In this document: positions 7,795 to 15,702 of the stretch, one piece after another
Position numbering within the stretch: position 1 is the stretch's first letter
Layout of the letters: each line of letters opens with the position of its first letter
Assembly (NCBI GenBank): GCA_965248905.1
Contig: CBDFKS010000007.1
Coordinates: forward strand, 372,001 to 436,000
Direction of reading: 5' to 3'
Source of the DNA: CBDFKS01 sp965248905
Lineage (GTDB): Bacteria; Chloroflexota; Dehalococcoidia; Lucifugimonadales; JAGWBF01
Length of the DNA stretch: 64,000 bases
The notes under the pieces: generated by a model
Databases searched by the model: none
The model's input: only the letters and a program-made list of their open reading frames with translations
What the model was told of the DNA's origin: nothing
Translations under genes and position numbers: made by a program

Positions 7795-8094
7795 CTAGAA
7801 ATCACTCGTATCCAATTCCCACGAACTGGTGTTGATCTTTTCATCAAAAGCGTAATAGTAGTTGCCTGCCACTTCTCGCCTTTCAACAGCACGAATCCTG
7901 ACTAATACGTCTAAGATGCGCTCCAATTTCTCTCCTGCTTCCATATCCCGGGCATCACCTAGCACTTGTTGGCCGAGTTCATCATGGGAATATGCCAATT
8001 CGTTATTGTCTGCAAGCAGCTCGTAGACCTGCCGCATCCAGATCTCCATTTCTTCATCTATACCGAGTTCAAACTGGCGTTTGGTTAGTGGCAT
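7795..8094 (-). CDS. Hypothetical small protein, possible winged-helix, paralogue of upstream neighbour
   Basis: A 99-residue acidic protein beginning MPLTKRQFELGIDEEMEIW. The chosen ATG at 8094 has GGAG about 9 bases upstream; an in-frame ATG 10 codons earlier overlaps the neighbour. It shares its N-terminal pattern (MP, basic pair, aromatic, glutamate) and the later helix order with the preceding gene, suggesting a tandem duplication. The predicted layout of three helices followed by a hydrophobic hairpin (REVAGNYYYAF) fits a small winged-helix domain, but no family was recognised. It lies 4 bases after its paralogue, between tpiA and miaA. Confidence 0.65.
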   Translation of the reverse strand: MPLTKRQFELGIDEEMEIWMRQVYELLADNNELAYSHDELGQQVLGDARDMEAGEKLERILDVLVRIRAVERREVAGNYYYAFDEKINTSSWELDTSDF

Positions 8095-8098
8095 ATCA

Positions 8099-8371
8099 CT
8101 ACTCCGCAGGTTTGTTTCCCTCATCCGTTAAGATAATTATATACCTCATTTGCCCTCCCAGCTCTTTGGAGTCAACCACTCCTCCCTGGACCAGGTCATC
8201 GAGTTGTTGGGCAACTTCTAGTACTGTGGCGTTCCTATCAGCAATCTCTGACAGACGTACAACAATTTCTTCGGCCGAGAAGGCGAACTCTGGATTGGCC
8301 TCCAGTAATTGTCTGATGGGCACAGTGAGGTCAAGTTTGCCAGCCTCGAATTCTTCTCTGCTAATCGGCAC
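8099..8371 (-). CDS. Hypothetical small protein, possible winged-helix
   Basis: A 90-residue protein starting MPISREEFEAGKLDL, with helices EEIVVRLSEIADRNATVLEV and AQQLDDLVQGGVVDSKE and then a beta-like MRYIIILTDEG. The pattern of helix-helix-turn-helix followed by a hairpin suggests a DNA-binding-like winged helix, though no specific family was recognised. It follows tpiA by 13 bases and is paralogous to the next gene. Function unknown; co-transcription with glycolytic genes is likely from spacing only. Confidence 0.65.
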   Translation of the reverse strand: MPISREEFEAGKLDLTVPIRQLLEANPEFAFSAEEIVVRLSEIADRNATVLEVAQQLDDLVQGGVVDSKELGGQMRYIIILTDEGNKPAE

Positions 8372-8384
8372 AAGTGGTGGCCTC

Positions 8385-9152
8385 TCACCCCAAACCCTTC
8401 GCCTGTGCTGTTATCCTCACTATCTCAGCGAACTGCTCGGCGCGAAGGCTGGCTCCGCCCACCAAAGCTCCATGGATCGCTCTCTCCTTAACGAAGCTAC
8501 CTACATTCTCTGGATTAACGCTACCGCCGTAGAGTAGAGGGACTTGCCCGGCTACTTCTTCAGCGTAGAGATCGGAGAGCACTTGCAGTATCGCGCCTTC
8601 CATTACCTCAGATGCGATCTCCGGAGTGGCGGCTACGCCGGTGCCTATGGCCCACACTGGCTCGTAGGCTACTACTAGCCCTGGGATGTTATGTAAACTG
8701 TTCAGTCCAACTTTCAACTGATTTGCGACCACTTCGATTGCCTTGCCCCCTTGTCGCTGCTCAAGGCTCTCGCCAACGCACAGAATGGGCTGTAACCCTG
8801 CATCGAAGGCTGCCTTCACCTTGAGGTTAATCATCTCGTCGCTTTCCCCGAAGTGTTGCCTTCGCTCGGAGTGTCCCAGTATGACGTACTGGCACATGTC
8901 GGCTAACATAGTCGGGGAGACCTCACCGGTAAACGCCCCTTTGTCCGGGTGGTGCATATTTTGGGCGCCCAGCTTGATGGAGCTGTTCAATATAACTTTC
9001 CGAACGGACTCTAAGGATATGAACGGCGGACACAGCACCACATCCACGCCGGATGTAGAGGAAAGTGTCTCCACCACATCTGTGGCCAGCTGGACGGCTT
9101 CGTCCAACGTGGTATTCATCTTCCAGTTTCCGGCAACTAGGGGAACGGGCAT
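8385..9152 (-). CDS. tpiA: Triosephosphate isomerase TpiA
   Basis: Interconverts dihydroxyacetone phosphate and glyceraldehyde 3-phosphate. All signature elements of the TIM barrel are visible: GNWKMNTT with the electrophilic Lys near residue 10, GHSERRQHFGE with the catalytic His near 95, and VVAYEPVWAIGTGVAATPE with the catalytic Glu, followed by the phosphate-binding YGGSVNPENV and GALVGGASL. The length of 255 is typical. It sits 41 bases after apgM in a cluster with pgk, so lower glycolysis genes are co-ordered. Confidence 0.97.
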   Translation of the reverse strand: MPVPLVAGNWKMNTTLDEAVQLATDVVETLSSTSGVDVVLCPPFISLESVRKVILNSSIKLGAQNMHHPDKGAFTGEVSPTMLADMCQYVILGHSERRQHFGESDEMINLKVKAAFDAGLQPILCVGESLEQRQGGKAIEVVANQLKVGLNSLHNIPGLVVAYEPVWAIGTGVAATPEIASEVMEGAILQVLSDLYAEEVAGQVPLLYGGSVNPENVGSFVKERAIHGALVGGASLRAEQFAEIVRITAQAKGLG

Positions 9153-9193
9153 GATTCTATCCTCAAGATCCTATGGTCGGGTGTATCGAACGC

Positions 9194-10399
9194 TCAGGGG
9201 CCGAACTTCACGAGCTTCCCAGCATGGGCCAGGGCCAGCAGCATCGCCTGGGTGGCGGGTATCGTGCCCAGTGAGCCAGTGGCGCAGCTACGCTCGGAAA
9301 AGGAGTCTATTCCCTCTCCCTGAGTCCATCGTGAGTGAAGCACCAGAGGTACGGGATGCCAGCTATGGGCTCCCATGATCGAGGGTGTGGAGTGGTCTCC
9401 TCCTATCATGAGCACGTCCTGGTCTAGCTCTCGCAGCTGTGGGATATGAGAGTCCAGCGCCTCAATGGCTTTGACCTTGGCCTCAAAATTACCGTCTTCC
9501 CCTGCGGCGTCGGCGGGCTTGTAGTGGATGTAGAAGAAGTCGTGCTCGGAGTAGTGCTTGTACAATGTACCCAACTCGTCTGAGAAGGTCTTGCCCGTGG
9601 GTATGACCTTCATTCCGACAATGGTGGCTAGTCCCCGGTACATAGGATAAGCTGCAATGGCGGCGGGGTTCAAGCCGTAGGTCTTCCCCATGGATGGCAG
9701 GTGAGGCAGGCTGGAAAAGCCCCTGAGAAGCACCATGTTAGCCCGCTCTTCCTTTTTGAGAATTTCTCGAGCCTGCTTCACGAACTCGTTAACAATGTGT
9801 GCTGTCTTGTTTCCCTCGGGTTTAATGGCCTTTGCTTGTAAGGCCGGCACTTCGGTGAGTTGAGGGTCCGTCTCTGTGACCATATCGCTCAAGCCCTCAC
9901 CCCTTAGGTGCAGTACAAACCGATACCCCTCCACCGGATATACGTTAAGCTCGACTCCATCCACGTCGATTTCATTCAGCTCACGACACAGCGGGATTGT
10001 GATCTCAGATGGCACTCGGCCTGCCCTGCGGTCCATCAACCGCCCCTGATTGTCCACCGTGCAGAAGTTACCTCTGGCCGACACCTCTCCCTCTTTGAGG
10101 TCTACTTCGATTCCCAGGGCCTCCAGCGCACCCCTTCCGATAAGGTATTTCAAGGGATTATAGCCGAACAGAGCTAGATGTCCGGGCCCGCTACCGGGTG
10201 CTACTCCGGGCAGGACCGGCACGGTAAGACCGCAAGCGCTGCTTTGGACCAGGTCGTCCAGGTTGGGCGTATGTGCAGTCTCAAGCTCGGATAGCCGGGT
10301 GTCGGGATGGGGTAAGCCGCCGAGCCCGTCCACCACCAACAACACTATCTTGGAGGAGGTGGTGGCGTAAGAGCCTTTGATTTCTTCAAGATCGATCAT
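9194..10399 (-). CDS. apgM: 2,3-bisphosphoglycerate-independent phosphoglycerate mutase, archaeal type (ApgM)
   Basis: Metal-dependent mutase of the alkaline phosphatase superfamily that interconverts 3- and 2-phosphoglycerate. At 401 residues it matches the short archaeal-type ApgM rather than the longer GpmI. Motifs include the N-terminal metal site VVDGLGGLPHPDTRLSELE, the GSGPGHLALFGYNP segment, DRRAGRVP, and the C-terminal metal ligands DVLMIGGDHSTP and HSWHPVPLVL. It is located between pgk and tpiA, 35 bases after pgk. The related phosphonopyruvate hydrolase-like members are an unlikely alternative. Confidence 0.94.
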   Translation of the reverse strand: MIDLEEIKGSYATTSSKIVLLVVDGLGGLPHPDTRLSELETAHTPNLDDLVQSSACGLTVPVLPGVAPGSGPGHLALFGYNPLKYLIGRGALEALGIEVDLKEGEVSARGNFCTVDNQGRLMDRRAGRVPSEITIPLCRELNEIDVDGVELNVYPVEGYRFVLHLRGEGLSDMVTETDPQLTEVPALQAKAIKPEGNKTAHIVNEFVKQAREILKKEERANMVLLRGFSSLPHLPSMGKTYGLNPAAIAAYPMYRGLATIVGMKVIPTGKTFSDELGTLYKHYSEHDFFYIHYKPADAAGEDGNFEAKVKAIEALDSHIPQLRELDQDVLMIGGDHSTPSIMGAHSWHPVPLVLHSRWTQGEGIDSFSERSCATGSLGTIPATQAMLLALAHAGKLVKFGP

Positions 10400-10433
10400 G
10401 GATTTCCTCAGTTCGGAGTATGCTTTGAAACGT

Positions 10434-11636
10434 TCATGCGGTGTCTTTATCGGGAAGGGCGGCTAAGCCAACCAACTCTTTTCCTTCCATGAACTCCAGT
10501 GAAGCGCCGCCACCCGTGGAAACGTGGGTCATTCTCTCTGCGAGCCCCAACTCCTCAACGGCTTCGGCTGTTGAGCCTCCCCCAACAATCGTTGTCCCTT
10601 CCATGGAGACCAACGCTTGACCTATCTGGCGTGTTCCCTCAGAAAAGGCGGCGAATTCGAAGACACCCATAGGCCCGTTCCAGATAACTGTCTTGCACTC
10701 TTTCAGTCCGCTCGTAAATTCACTAACGCTTTTCGGTCCGATGTCCATAATGTACCAGCCGTCAGGCACCTCGTTTACAGGTACGGTCTTTACCTTGGAC
10801 GAATGGGCGCCGAACTCCTTGGACACCACAACGTCCTGGGGTAGGCAGGTTAAGATACTCTTATTTCTGGCCCGTTCCATGAGCATGGATGCGAACTCCA
10901 GCTTATCCTCTTCCACTGATGAAGCTCCGGTGGTATACCCTTCGGCTCTCAGAAAAGTGACCGACATGCCACCACCTATAAAAAGTCGGTCTACCTTATC
11001 CAAAATATTTTCCAGGACCAGGATTTTGTCGCTAACCTTGGCGCCACCGAGCAGGGCTGCGAGCGGCCGAGTCGGGGACTCCAGGGCAGCTCCCATAAGT
11101 TCCACCTCTCCTTGTACCAGGAAGCCCGCCACTGAGGGCAGGTACTGGGGCACTCCGACCGTAGAAGCGTGGGCGCGATGAGCCGCAGCGAAGGCATCCA
11201 TTACGAACACGTCCGCCAGCGCGGCTAGCGACTTGGCGAACTCCGGGTCGTTCTTCTCTTCACCAGGATGGAACCGGAGGTTTTCCAGCATGACGACGTC
11301 TCCCTGAGACATCTCCGCCATGGCCGCCTGAACCCTCGGCCCAACACACTCCGTCAGGTTCTTAACGGGACGGGACAAGAGCACCGAGAGCCGCTGCCCT
11401 ACGGGCTCCATACGCATCGTCTCCACTACCTGACCCTTTGGACGTCCGAGGTGGGAGCAGATGATGACCTTGCTGTTTTGCTCAAGGAGATACTGAATTG
11501 TGGGCAAGGTTGCCCTTAGGCGATGGTCGTATTGGGCGATGGAGTCGGTCCCTTGCTCGATGGGTACGTTGAAGTCTACCCTGACCAGTATCCGCTTGCC
11601 CTTAACATCCACGTCTTTGAGTGTTCGCTTTGCCAC
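10434..11636 (-). CDS. pgk: Phosphoglycerate kinase Pgk
   Basis: ATP-generating step of glycolysis. The N-domain has RVDFNVP, SHLGRPKG and ENLRFHPGEE; the C-domain has GGAKVSDKI, WNGPMGVFE, GGGSTAEAVEELG and the ending STGGGASLEFMEGKELVGL. Length 400 is standard. The start is GTG and overlaps the stop of the upstream prenyl synthase homologue by one base (TAGTG), so the genes are tightly coupled. No gap or eno gene is present in the window. Confidence 0.97.
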   Translation of the reverse strand: MAKRTLKDVDVKGKRILVRVDFNVPIEQGTDSIAQYDHRLRATLPTIQYLLEQNSKVIICSHLGRPKGQVVETMRMEPVGQRLSVLLSRPVKNLTECVGPRVQAAMAEMSQGDVVMLENLRFHPGEEKNDPEFAKSLAALADVFVMDAFAAAHRAHASTVGVPQYLPSVAGFLVQGEVELMGAALESPTRPLAALLGGAKVSDKILVLENILDKVDRLFIGGGMSVTFLRAEGYTTGASSVEEDKLEFASMLMERARNKSILTCLPQDVVVSKEFGAHSSKVKTVPVNEVPDGWYIMDIGPKSVSEFTSGLKECKTVIWNGPMGVFEFAAFSEGTRQIGQALVSMEGTTIVGGGSTAEAVEELGLAERMTHVSTGGGASLEFMEGKELVGLAALPDKDTA

Positions 11637-12664
11637 TAATGACCACTCCGTAATACGACGTCCTGACAGAAGCTCTCAAGCTCTTCGCCGGCCTGTCTGG
11701 GTAGGTCGATTCCACTCAGCGCCTCGATGGCACGCTGGCAGTAATCTTTGGCCGTTTCTTCAGCGTGCTCCAGAGCAGAGCTCTCTTTTAGGATGGCTAT
11801 GACCCGTTCTGCATCGGGCGGTTCCAGCACGCGCTTGAAATAGATAGTACCCAGCTCTCGCTTCGTATGGAGGTCCGCCTTTTCCAATGTGTTGACTACG
11901 GGGAAAAGCTTCTTCTTGTTCAGCACGTTGGGCATTGATACCTCATCTCCCGTGCCCTCCCGAAGCTCCCGAACGTCCTGGCTGATTTGGTAGGCTATTC
12001 CCAGGTTTTCTCCACACCTCTTGAACGCTTCTGTCACGCCGTCATCCTCAGCAGCAGCCAATGCTCCCAGTCCCATGGCACAGGACATGAGGGAACCTGT
12101 TCTGGCTGCGGCCATTTTGAGATAGGAGTCCACCCCCACGTCCAACCTTTCTTGAAACGCCAGATCGAGGTGCTGGCCCTCGCACATTTTCAGGCACGAC
12201 TTGTCCAAGAGGCGCATCGCGTTCAGCACCGTCTCAACGGGTAGGCCTTGACTTTGCAGACGCATTAGGGACAAGCGTGCCAGGGCATGCATGCCATCGC
12301 CGGCGTTGATGGCTTGGCCCGGTCCCCAGATCCACCAAACTGTAGATCGCTTGTCGCGGTTGGGATTTCCCGACTGAACGTCTTCATGTATAAGGCAATA
12401 GTTGTGGACCAACTCAACTGCGGCTGCTGCCGGAAGGGCTGGCGCATACTCTCCAGCTATCCACTCGCAGGCCATCAGGCACAGCACGGGATGGAGTTGA
12501 TGTCCCGACAGTCCAGAGAGGGGCATACCCTGCTCGTCCATCCAGCCGAGCTGGTAGAGGAGCATATTGTAAAGGAGGCCATCCTGTCCTGTGAAGCTCT
12601 GGCGCAACTCCTCTTCCAGGGCTTGCCGATACTTACTACCGAAGGAGTCTGGGACCCTGGTCAT
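11636..12664 (-). CDS. Polyprenyl synthetase homologue with degenerate active-site motifs
   Basis: A 342-residue all-helical member of the trans-isoprenyl diphosphate synthase family; the overall layout is clear, including AINAGDGMHALARL and CEGQHLDLAFQ. The usual catalytic signatures are altered. The GKRLRP-like IPP-binding motif is GHQLHP (54-59). The first Asp-rich motif DDxxD reads EDVQS (94-98). The second reads QDVRE (229-233). Loss of most Mg-diphosphate ligands suggests a non-catalytic or altered role, perhaps a regulatory subunit. It overlaps rpiB by 29 bases and pgk by one. The fold is sure; substrate and activity are not. Confidence 0.8.
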   Translation of the reverse strand: MTRVPDSFGSKYRQALEEELRQSFTGQDGLLYNMLLYQLGWMDEQGMPLSGLSGHQLHPVLCLMACEWIAGEYAPALPAAAAVELVHNYCLIHEDVQSGNPNRDKRSTVWWIWGPGQAINAGDGMHALARLSLMRLQSQGLPVETVLNAMRLLDKSCLKMCEGQHLDLAFQERLDVGVDSYLKMAAARTGSLMSCAMGLGALAAAEDDGVTEAFKRCGENLGIAYQISQDVRELREGTGDEVSMPNVLNKKKLFPVVNTLEKADLHTKRELGTIYFKRVLEPPDAERVIAILKESSALEHAEETAKDYCQRAIEALSGIDLPRQAGEELESFCQDVVLRSGH

Positions 12665-13136
12665 TTTGCTCCTGGCTCTGAGTACCTAATGGCCTGGAGT
12701 TGTTTTCCAGGTGATGTATCTTCTCGATGCGCTTGGCGTGTCTGCCGCCCTCGAACCCTGCCGTTAGGTAGGCGGTGGTTATCTCCTTGGCCAGCCATTC
12801 ACCTACAATCGCGCCGCCGATACACAGGACGTTGGCGTTGTTGTGCTGGCGGGCCATGCGAGCGCTGATAGGGTCCGAGCACAGGGCTGCCCTAATTCCC
12901 GTGATCTTGTTGGCTGTTATGCTCATTCCGATTCCAGTGCCGCAGATGATTACGCCGTGATCTGCTTGTCCATTTGCTACGGCTGTGGCCACTTTCGCTG
13001 CTACGTCGGGATAATCCACCGAGTCGGTGCTGTAGCAGCCCATATCTTGACATTCGTGACGTAACTCGGTAAGCACTGGTAAGATAGCCTTCTTTAGTGT
13101 GAAACCTCTGTGGTCGCTACCGATTGCTATCCTCAC
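12636..13136 (-). CDS. rpiB: Ribose 5-phosphate isomerase B
   Basis: Interconverts ribose 5-phosphate and ribulose 5-phosphate. Family motifs: VRIAIGSDHRGFTLKK at the N-terminus, DYPDVAAKVA, the catalytic Cys in VIICGTGIGMSITANK, and HNNANVLCIGG. The GTG at 13136 is preferred because GAGGGGAG lies just upstream and the conserved sequence begins there; a TTG six codons earlier is possible. The conserved core ends near the GGRHAKRIEKI segment; the last 20 or so residues (SRPLGTQSQEQND) look non-conserved and overlap the start of the next gene. Confidence 0.93.
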   Translation of the reverse strand: MRIAIGSDHRGFTLKKAILPVLTELRHECQDMGCYSTDSVDYPDVAAKVATAVANGQADHGVIICGTGIGMSITANKITGIRAALCSDPISARMARQHNNANVLCIGGAIVGEWLAKEITTAYLTAGFEGGRHAKRIEKIHHLENNSRPLGTQSQEQNDQGPRLLR

Positions 13137-13162
13137 TCCCGACACTCCCCTCAATCAAGCAT

Positions 13163-13786
13163 CTACAGGACATTTGAGCAGATGGCTTGGAGAGACTCGT
13201 AGCTTACAGGTCCCGCTCGCACTATTCTGGGTGTGGACTGCGTGAGGTCTAATATAGTTGAGGGCGCGCCTGAGGTGGCGGGTCCTACGTCCACAATGTA
13301 GTCCACTTTCGCACCGAGCAGCTCTCTAACTTCATCCGCTGAGGCGGGGTTAGCGGCGCCGCTAGGGTTAGCGCTTGTGCCGGTTATTGGCCTTCCCAAC
13401 TTTTGGACCAGGTACAGTGGCACCTCGTGGTTGGGCATCCTCACCGCAATCGACTCCTTGCCACCGCTCACGATCTGAGGCACCGCCGGTGATTTACGGA
13501 GTATCAATGTCAATTGACCGGGCCAGAAAACATTTACCAGAGTCCAGGTCACCTCCGGTATCTCGATGGCCACCTTTTCCAGATCATCTTGAGTGCCCAG
13601 CAGTATCGGCAGGGCCATCTCTTTTGGCCGGCCCTTGATTTCAAACACCCGGTCTACAGCCTCAACGGATAAGGCGTCCGCTCCCAGACCATATAGCGTA
13701 TCAGTGGGAAAGGCTACCACGCCTTTCCGCTTGAGTACGTCTACTGCTTCATCTAAAATAGCCTGAAAAATGGTGGTTGTCTGCAC
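13163..13786 (-). CDS. L-threonylcarbamoyladenylate synthase (Sua5/YrdC/YciO family)
   Basis: Makes threonylcarbamoyl-AMP from threonine, bicarbonate and ATP for the t6A37 tRNA modification. YrdC-domain motifs: VVAFPTDTLYGLGADAL, IKGRPKEMALPILLG, VNVFWPGQLTLILRK, SIAVRMPNH, TGTSANPSGAANP and the ending TPRIVRAGPVS. The frame is open for 80 further codons upstream, but that part is unconserved. GTG at 13786, preceded by AGGGA, gives 207 residues, the usual YrdC size. A GTG at 13837 is an alternative. It heads the minus-strand run that continues into rpiB and the glycolytic genes, and is divergent from guaA. Confidence 0.92.
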   Translation of the reverse strand: MQTTTIFQAILDEAVDVLKRKGVVAFPTDTLYGLGADALSVEAVDRVFEIKGRPKEMALPILLGTQDDLEKVAIEIPEVTWTLVNVFWPGQLTLILRKSPAVPQIVSGGKESIAVRMPNHEVPLYLVQKLGRPITGTSANPSGAANPASADEVRELLGAKVDYIVDVGPATSGAPSTILDLTQSTPRIVRAGPVSYESLQAICSNVL

Positions 13787-14024
13787 CGGATCCCTAGCCT
13801 GACGGGGTTCGGAGGAGTTCTTGACTGAGTATATCACAGGTGCTAAGCTTGGGTCGAGTTGGGTAAAGGGAGTTGGGGAGAGTATGCAAAGTAAGGAGTT
13901 GTCGCCCAGTCGAAGGGTATCGACCAGCGACGACCTTGAGGTCTCCACGTATCTGGAGATAGCGGGGAAGAAGGAGGGCCACAGCTTAGAGCCGGAGTCA
14001 GGTGCCAAAGGAATCGGGGATGGC
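13787..14024. other. Divergent intergenic region between yrdC-like and guaA
   Basis: About 240 bases lie between the preferred starts of the two divergent genes. Both flanking frames stay open across it, but neither extension looks conserved. It presumably carries both promoters. A TTGACT hexamer at 13821 with TAAGCT 17 bases downstream is the best plus-strand candidate and is weak. An ATG at 13884 with GGGGAG upstream could be an alternative guaA start adding 47 residues. Confidence 0.4.
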
Positions 14025-15548
14025 ATGGTAATCGTGGACTTCGGATCTCAATACAGCAGGCTCATAGCCCGCCGGGTGAGGGAGCTCAAAGTGTACTGCG
14101 AGATCGTGTCTCCAGATGCCCCTTGGGAAGAGGTGGCCCACACGCGGCCAAAGGGCGTGATCCTATCGGGTGGCCCCTCCAGCGTCTACGACCAGGGCGC
14201 CCCTCTAGCGCCTACCTGGGTATATGATAATCACCTGCCCATCCTGGGCATTTGTTATGGTATGCAGGTACTGGCCCACCAGCTAGGGGGAAGGGTAGCG
14301 CCGGGACTAAAGAAGGAGTACGGCCATGCGGTGCTCCACCAGAATACCTCTGAATCTCCTATTTTTGCCAATCTGCCTACCTCTATGCCCGTATGGATGA
14401 GCCACGGGGACCAGATCGAAGAGATGCCTCCCGGCTTCTCTGCACTGGGCTATACCGACAACTCTCCCGTCGTTGTCATGGGGAACGGCAACAGCTTCGG
14501 GCTTCAGTTCCACCCTGAGGTAGTCCATACCGTCCACGGCAAGACTATCCTGGAAAACTTTCTTTATCAGATCTGTGGATGCGACGGCACCTGGACCCCC
14601 CAGAACTTCGTGAAACAGACCATCGATTCCATTAGCCGGCAGGTTGGCGACGGTAGGGTAATCTGCGCTCTTTCCGGAGGCGTGGACTCCTCGGTGACCG
14701 CTACTTTGGTACATCAGGCTGTGGGTAGCCAGTTGACCTGTATCTTTGTGAACAACGGCCTACTTCGCATGGAAGAGCCTGAGCGAGTCCTGAACACCTT
14801 TAAGCGCAACCTTCAGCTTAACTTGCTATACATAGACGCCTCAGACCGCTTCGTTGGCCGTTTGAAGGGAGTGATAGACCCCGAAGAGAAAAGGCGAATC
14901 GTGGGTGAGGAGTTCATCCACGTATTCGAAGAAGCGGCCCAGGATCTTGAACACACTGAGTTCCTAGCCCAAGGCACCCTGTATCCCGATGTGATAGAGA
15001 GCCGTACCCCGGAGACTGGAGCTGCCGCCAGGATAAAGACCCACCACAACGTCGGTGGTCTGCCAAAGGACATGAAGCTGAAGCTTGTCGAGCCTTTAAG
15101 GTACCTCTTCAAGGACGAGGTCAGAGAGGTGGGACTGGCTGTGGGCCTCCCTCAAGAGATGGTATATCGTCAACCATTCCCGGGTCCGGGATTAGCCATA
15201 CGGATTATCGGCGAGGTGACAAAAGAGAAGCTGGACGTTCTACAGCGATGCGATTGGATCGTTATGGACGAGATCAAGGGCGCCAATCTTTATCACCAGC
15301 TCTGGCAGAGTTTCGCCGTTCTCACTGATAGTAAGACCGTCGGTGTAATGGGGGACTACAGGACATACAATCACGTCGTGGCCATACGGGCCGTTAGCAG
15401 CGAGGACGCGATGACCGCCGATTGGGTCCGCCTCCCTTACGACGTGCTGGCTCGAATCTCCACCAGGATTGTCAACGAGGTTCCAGGCGTCAACCGGGTG
15501 GTCTACGACATCACCAGCAAGCCTCCAGGCACCATCGAGTGGGAGTGA
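14025..15548 (+). CDS. guaA: GMP synthase (glutamine-hydrolysing) GuaA
   Basis: Converts XMP to GMP with glutamine and ATP. The N-terminal class I amidotransferase starts VIVDFGSQYSRLIARRVREL; its Cys is in ILGICYGMQVLAHQLGG, and the His/Glu pair in GLQFHPEVVHT. The ATP-pyrophosphatase P-loop is ALSGGVDSSVTATLVH, and the C-terminal dimerisation domain ends VNRVVYDITSKPPGTIEWE. The ATG at 14025 begins right at the conserved core and gives 507 residues. It is the first gene of the plus-strand purine cluster. Confidence 0.96.
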   Translation: MVIVDFGSQYSRLIARRVRELKVYCEIVSPDAPWEEVAHTRPKGVILSGGPSSVYDQGAPLAPTWVYDNHLPILGICYGMQVLAHQLGGRVAPGLKKEYGHAVLHQNTSESPIFANLPTSMPVWMSHGDQIEEMPPGFSALGYTDNSPVVVMGNGNSFGLQFHPEVVHTVHGKTILENFLYQICGCDGTWTPQNFVKQTIDSISRQVGDGRVICALSGGVDSSVTATLVHQAVGSQLTCIFVNNGLLRMEEPERVLNTFKRNLQLNLLYIDASDRFVGRLKGVIDPEEKRRIVGEEFIHVFEEAAQDLEHTEFLAQGTLYPDVIESRTPETGAAARIKTHHNVGGLPKDMKLKLVEPLRYLFKDEVREVGLAVGLPQEMVYRQPFPGPGLAIRIIGEVTKEKLDVLQRCDWIVMDEIKGANLYHQLWQSFAVLTDSKTVGVMGDYRTYNHVVAIRAVSSEDAMTADWVRLPYDVLARISTRIVNEVPGVNRVVYDITSKPPGTIEWE

Positions 15549-15702
15549 AACACAGGGTGCTGCTGAGTACTGGCCATAGCCGCAACCCATCTCATACCTC
15601 GAACTCTACGCCAACATATTGCGGCCAATCCATTGGTAAGTCGCAAACAACGTCGTACCGTACAGGACATTTACATCGAATCATGTTTAGTTGGACCCAT
15701 CC

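Noticed and set aside
13821..14024. N-terminal extension of GuaA from TTG 13821
   Set aside because: The added 68 residues show no conservation with GuaA; the ATG at 14025 begins the amidotransferase core.
13787..14026. N-terminal extension of the YrdC-like protein to 14026
   Set aside because: The 80 extra residues are unlike any YrdC and overlap the divergent guaA promoter region.
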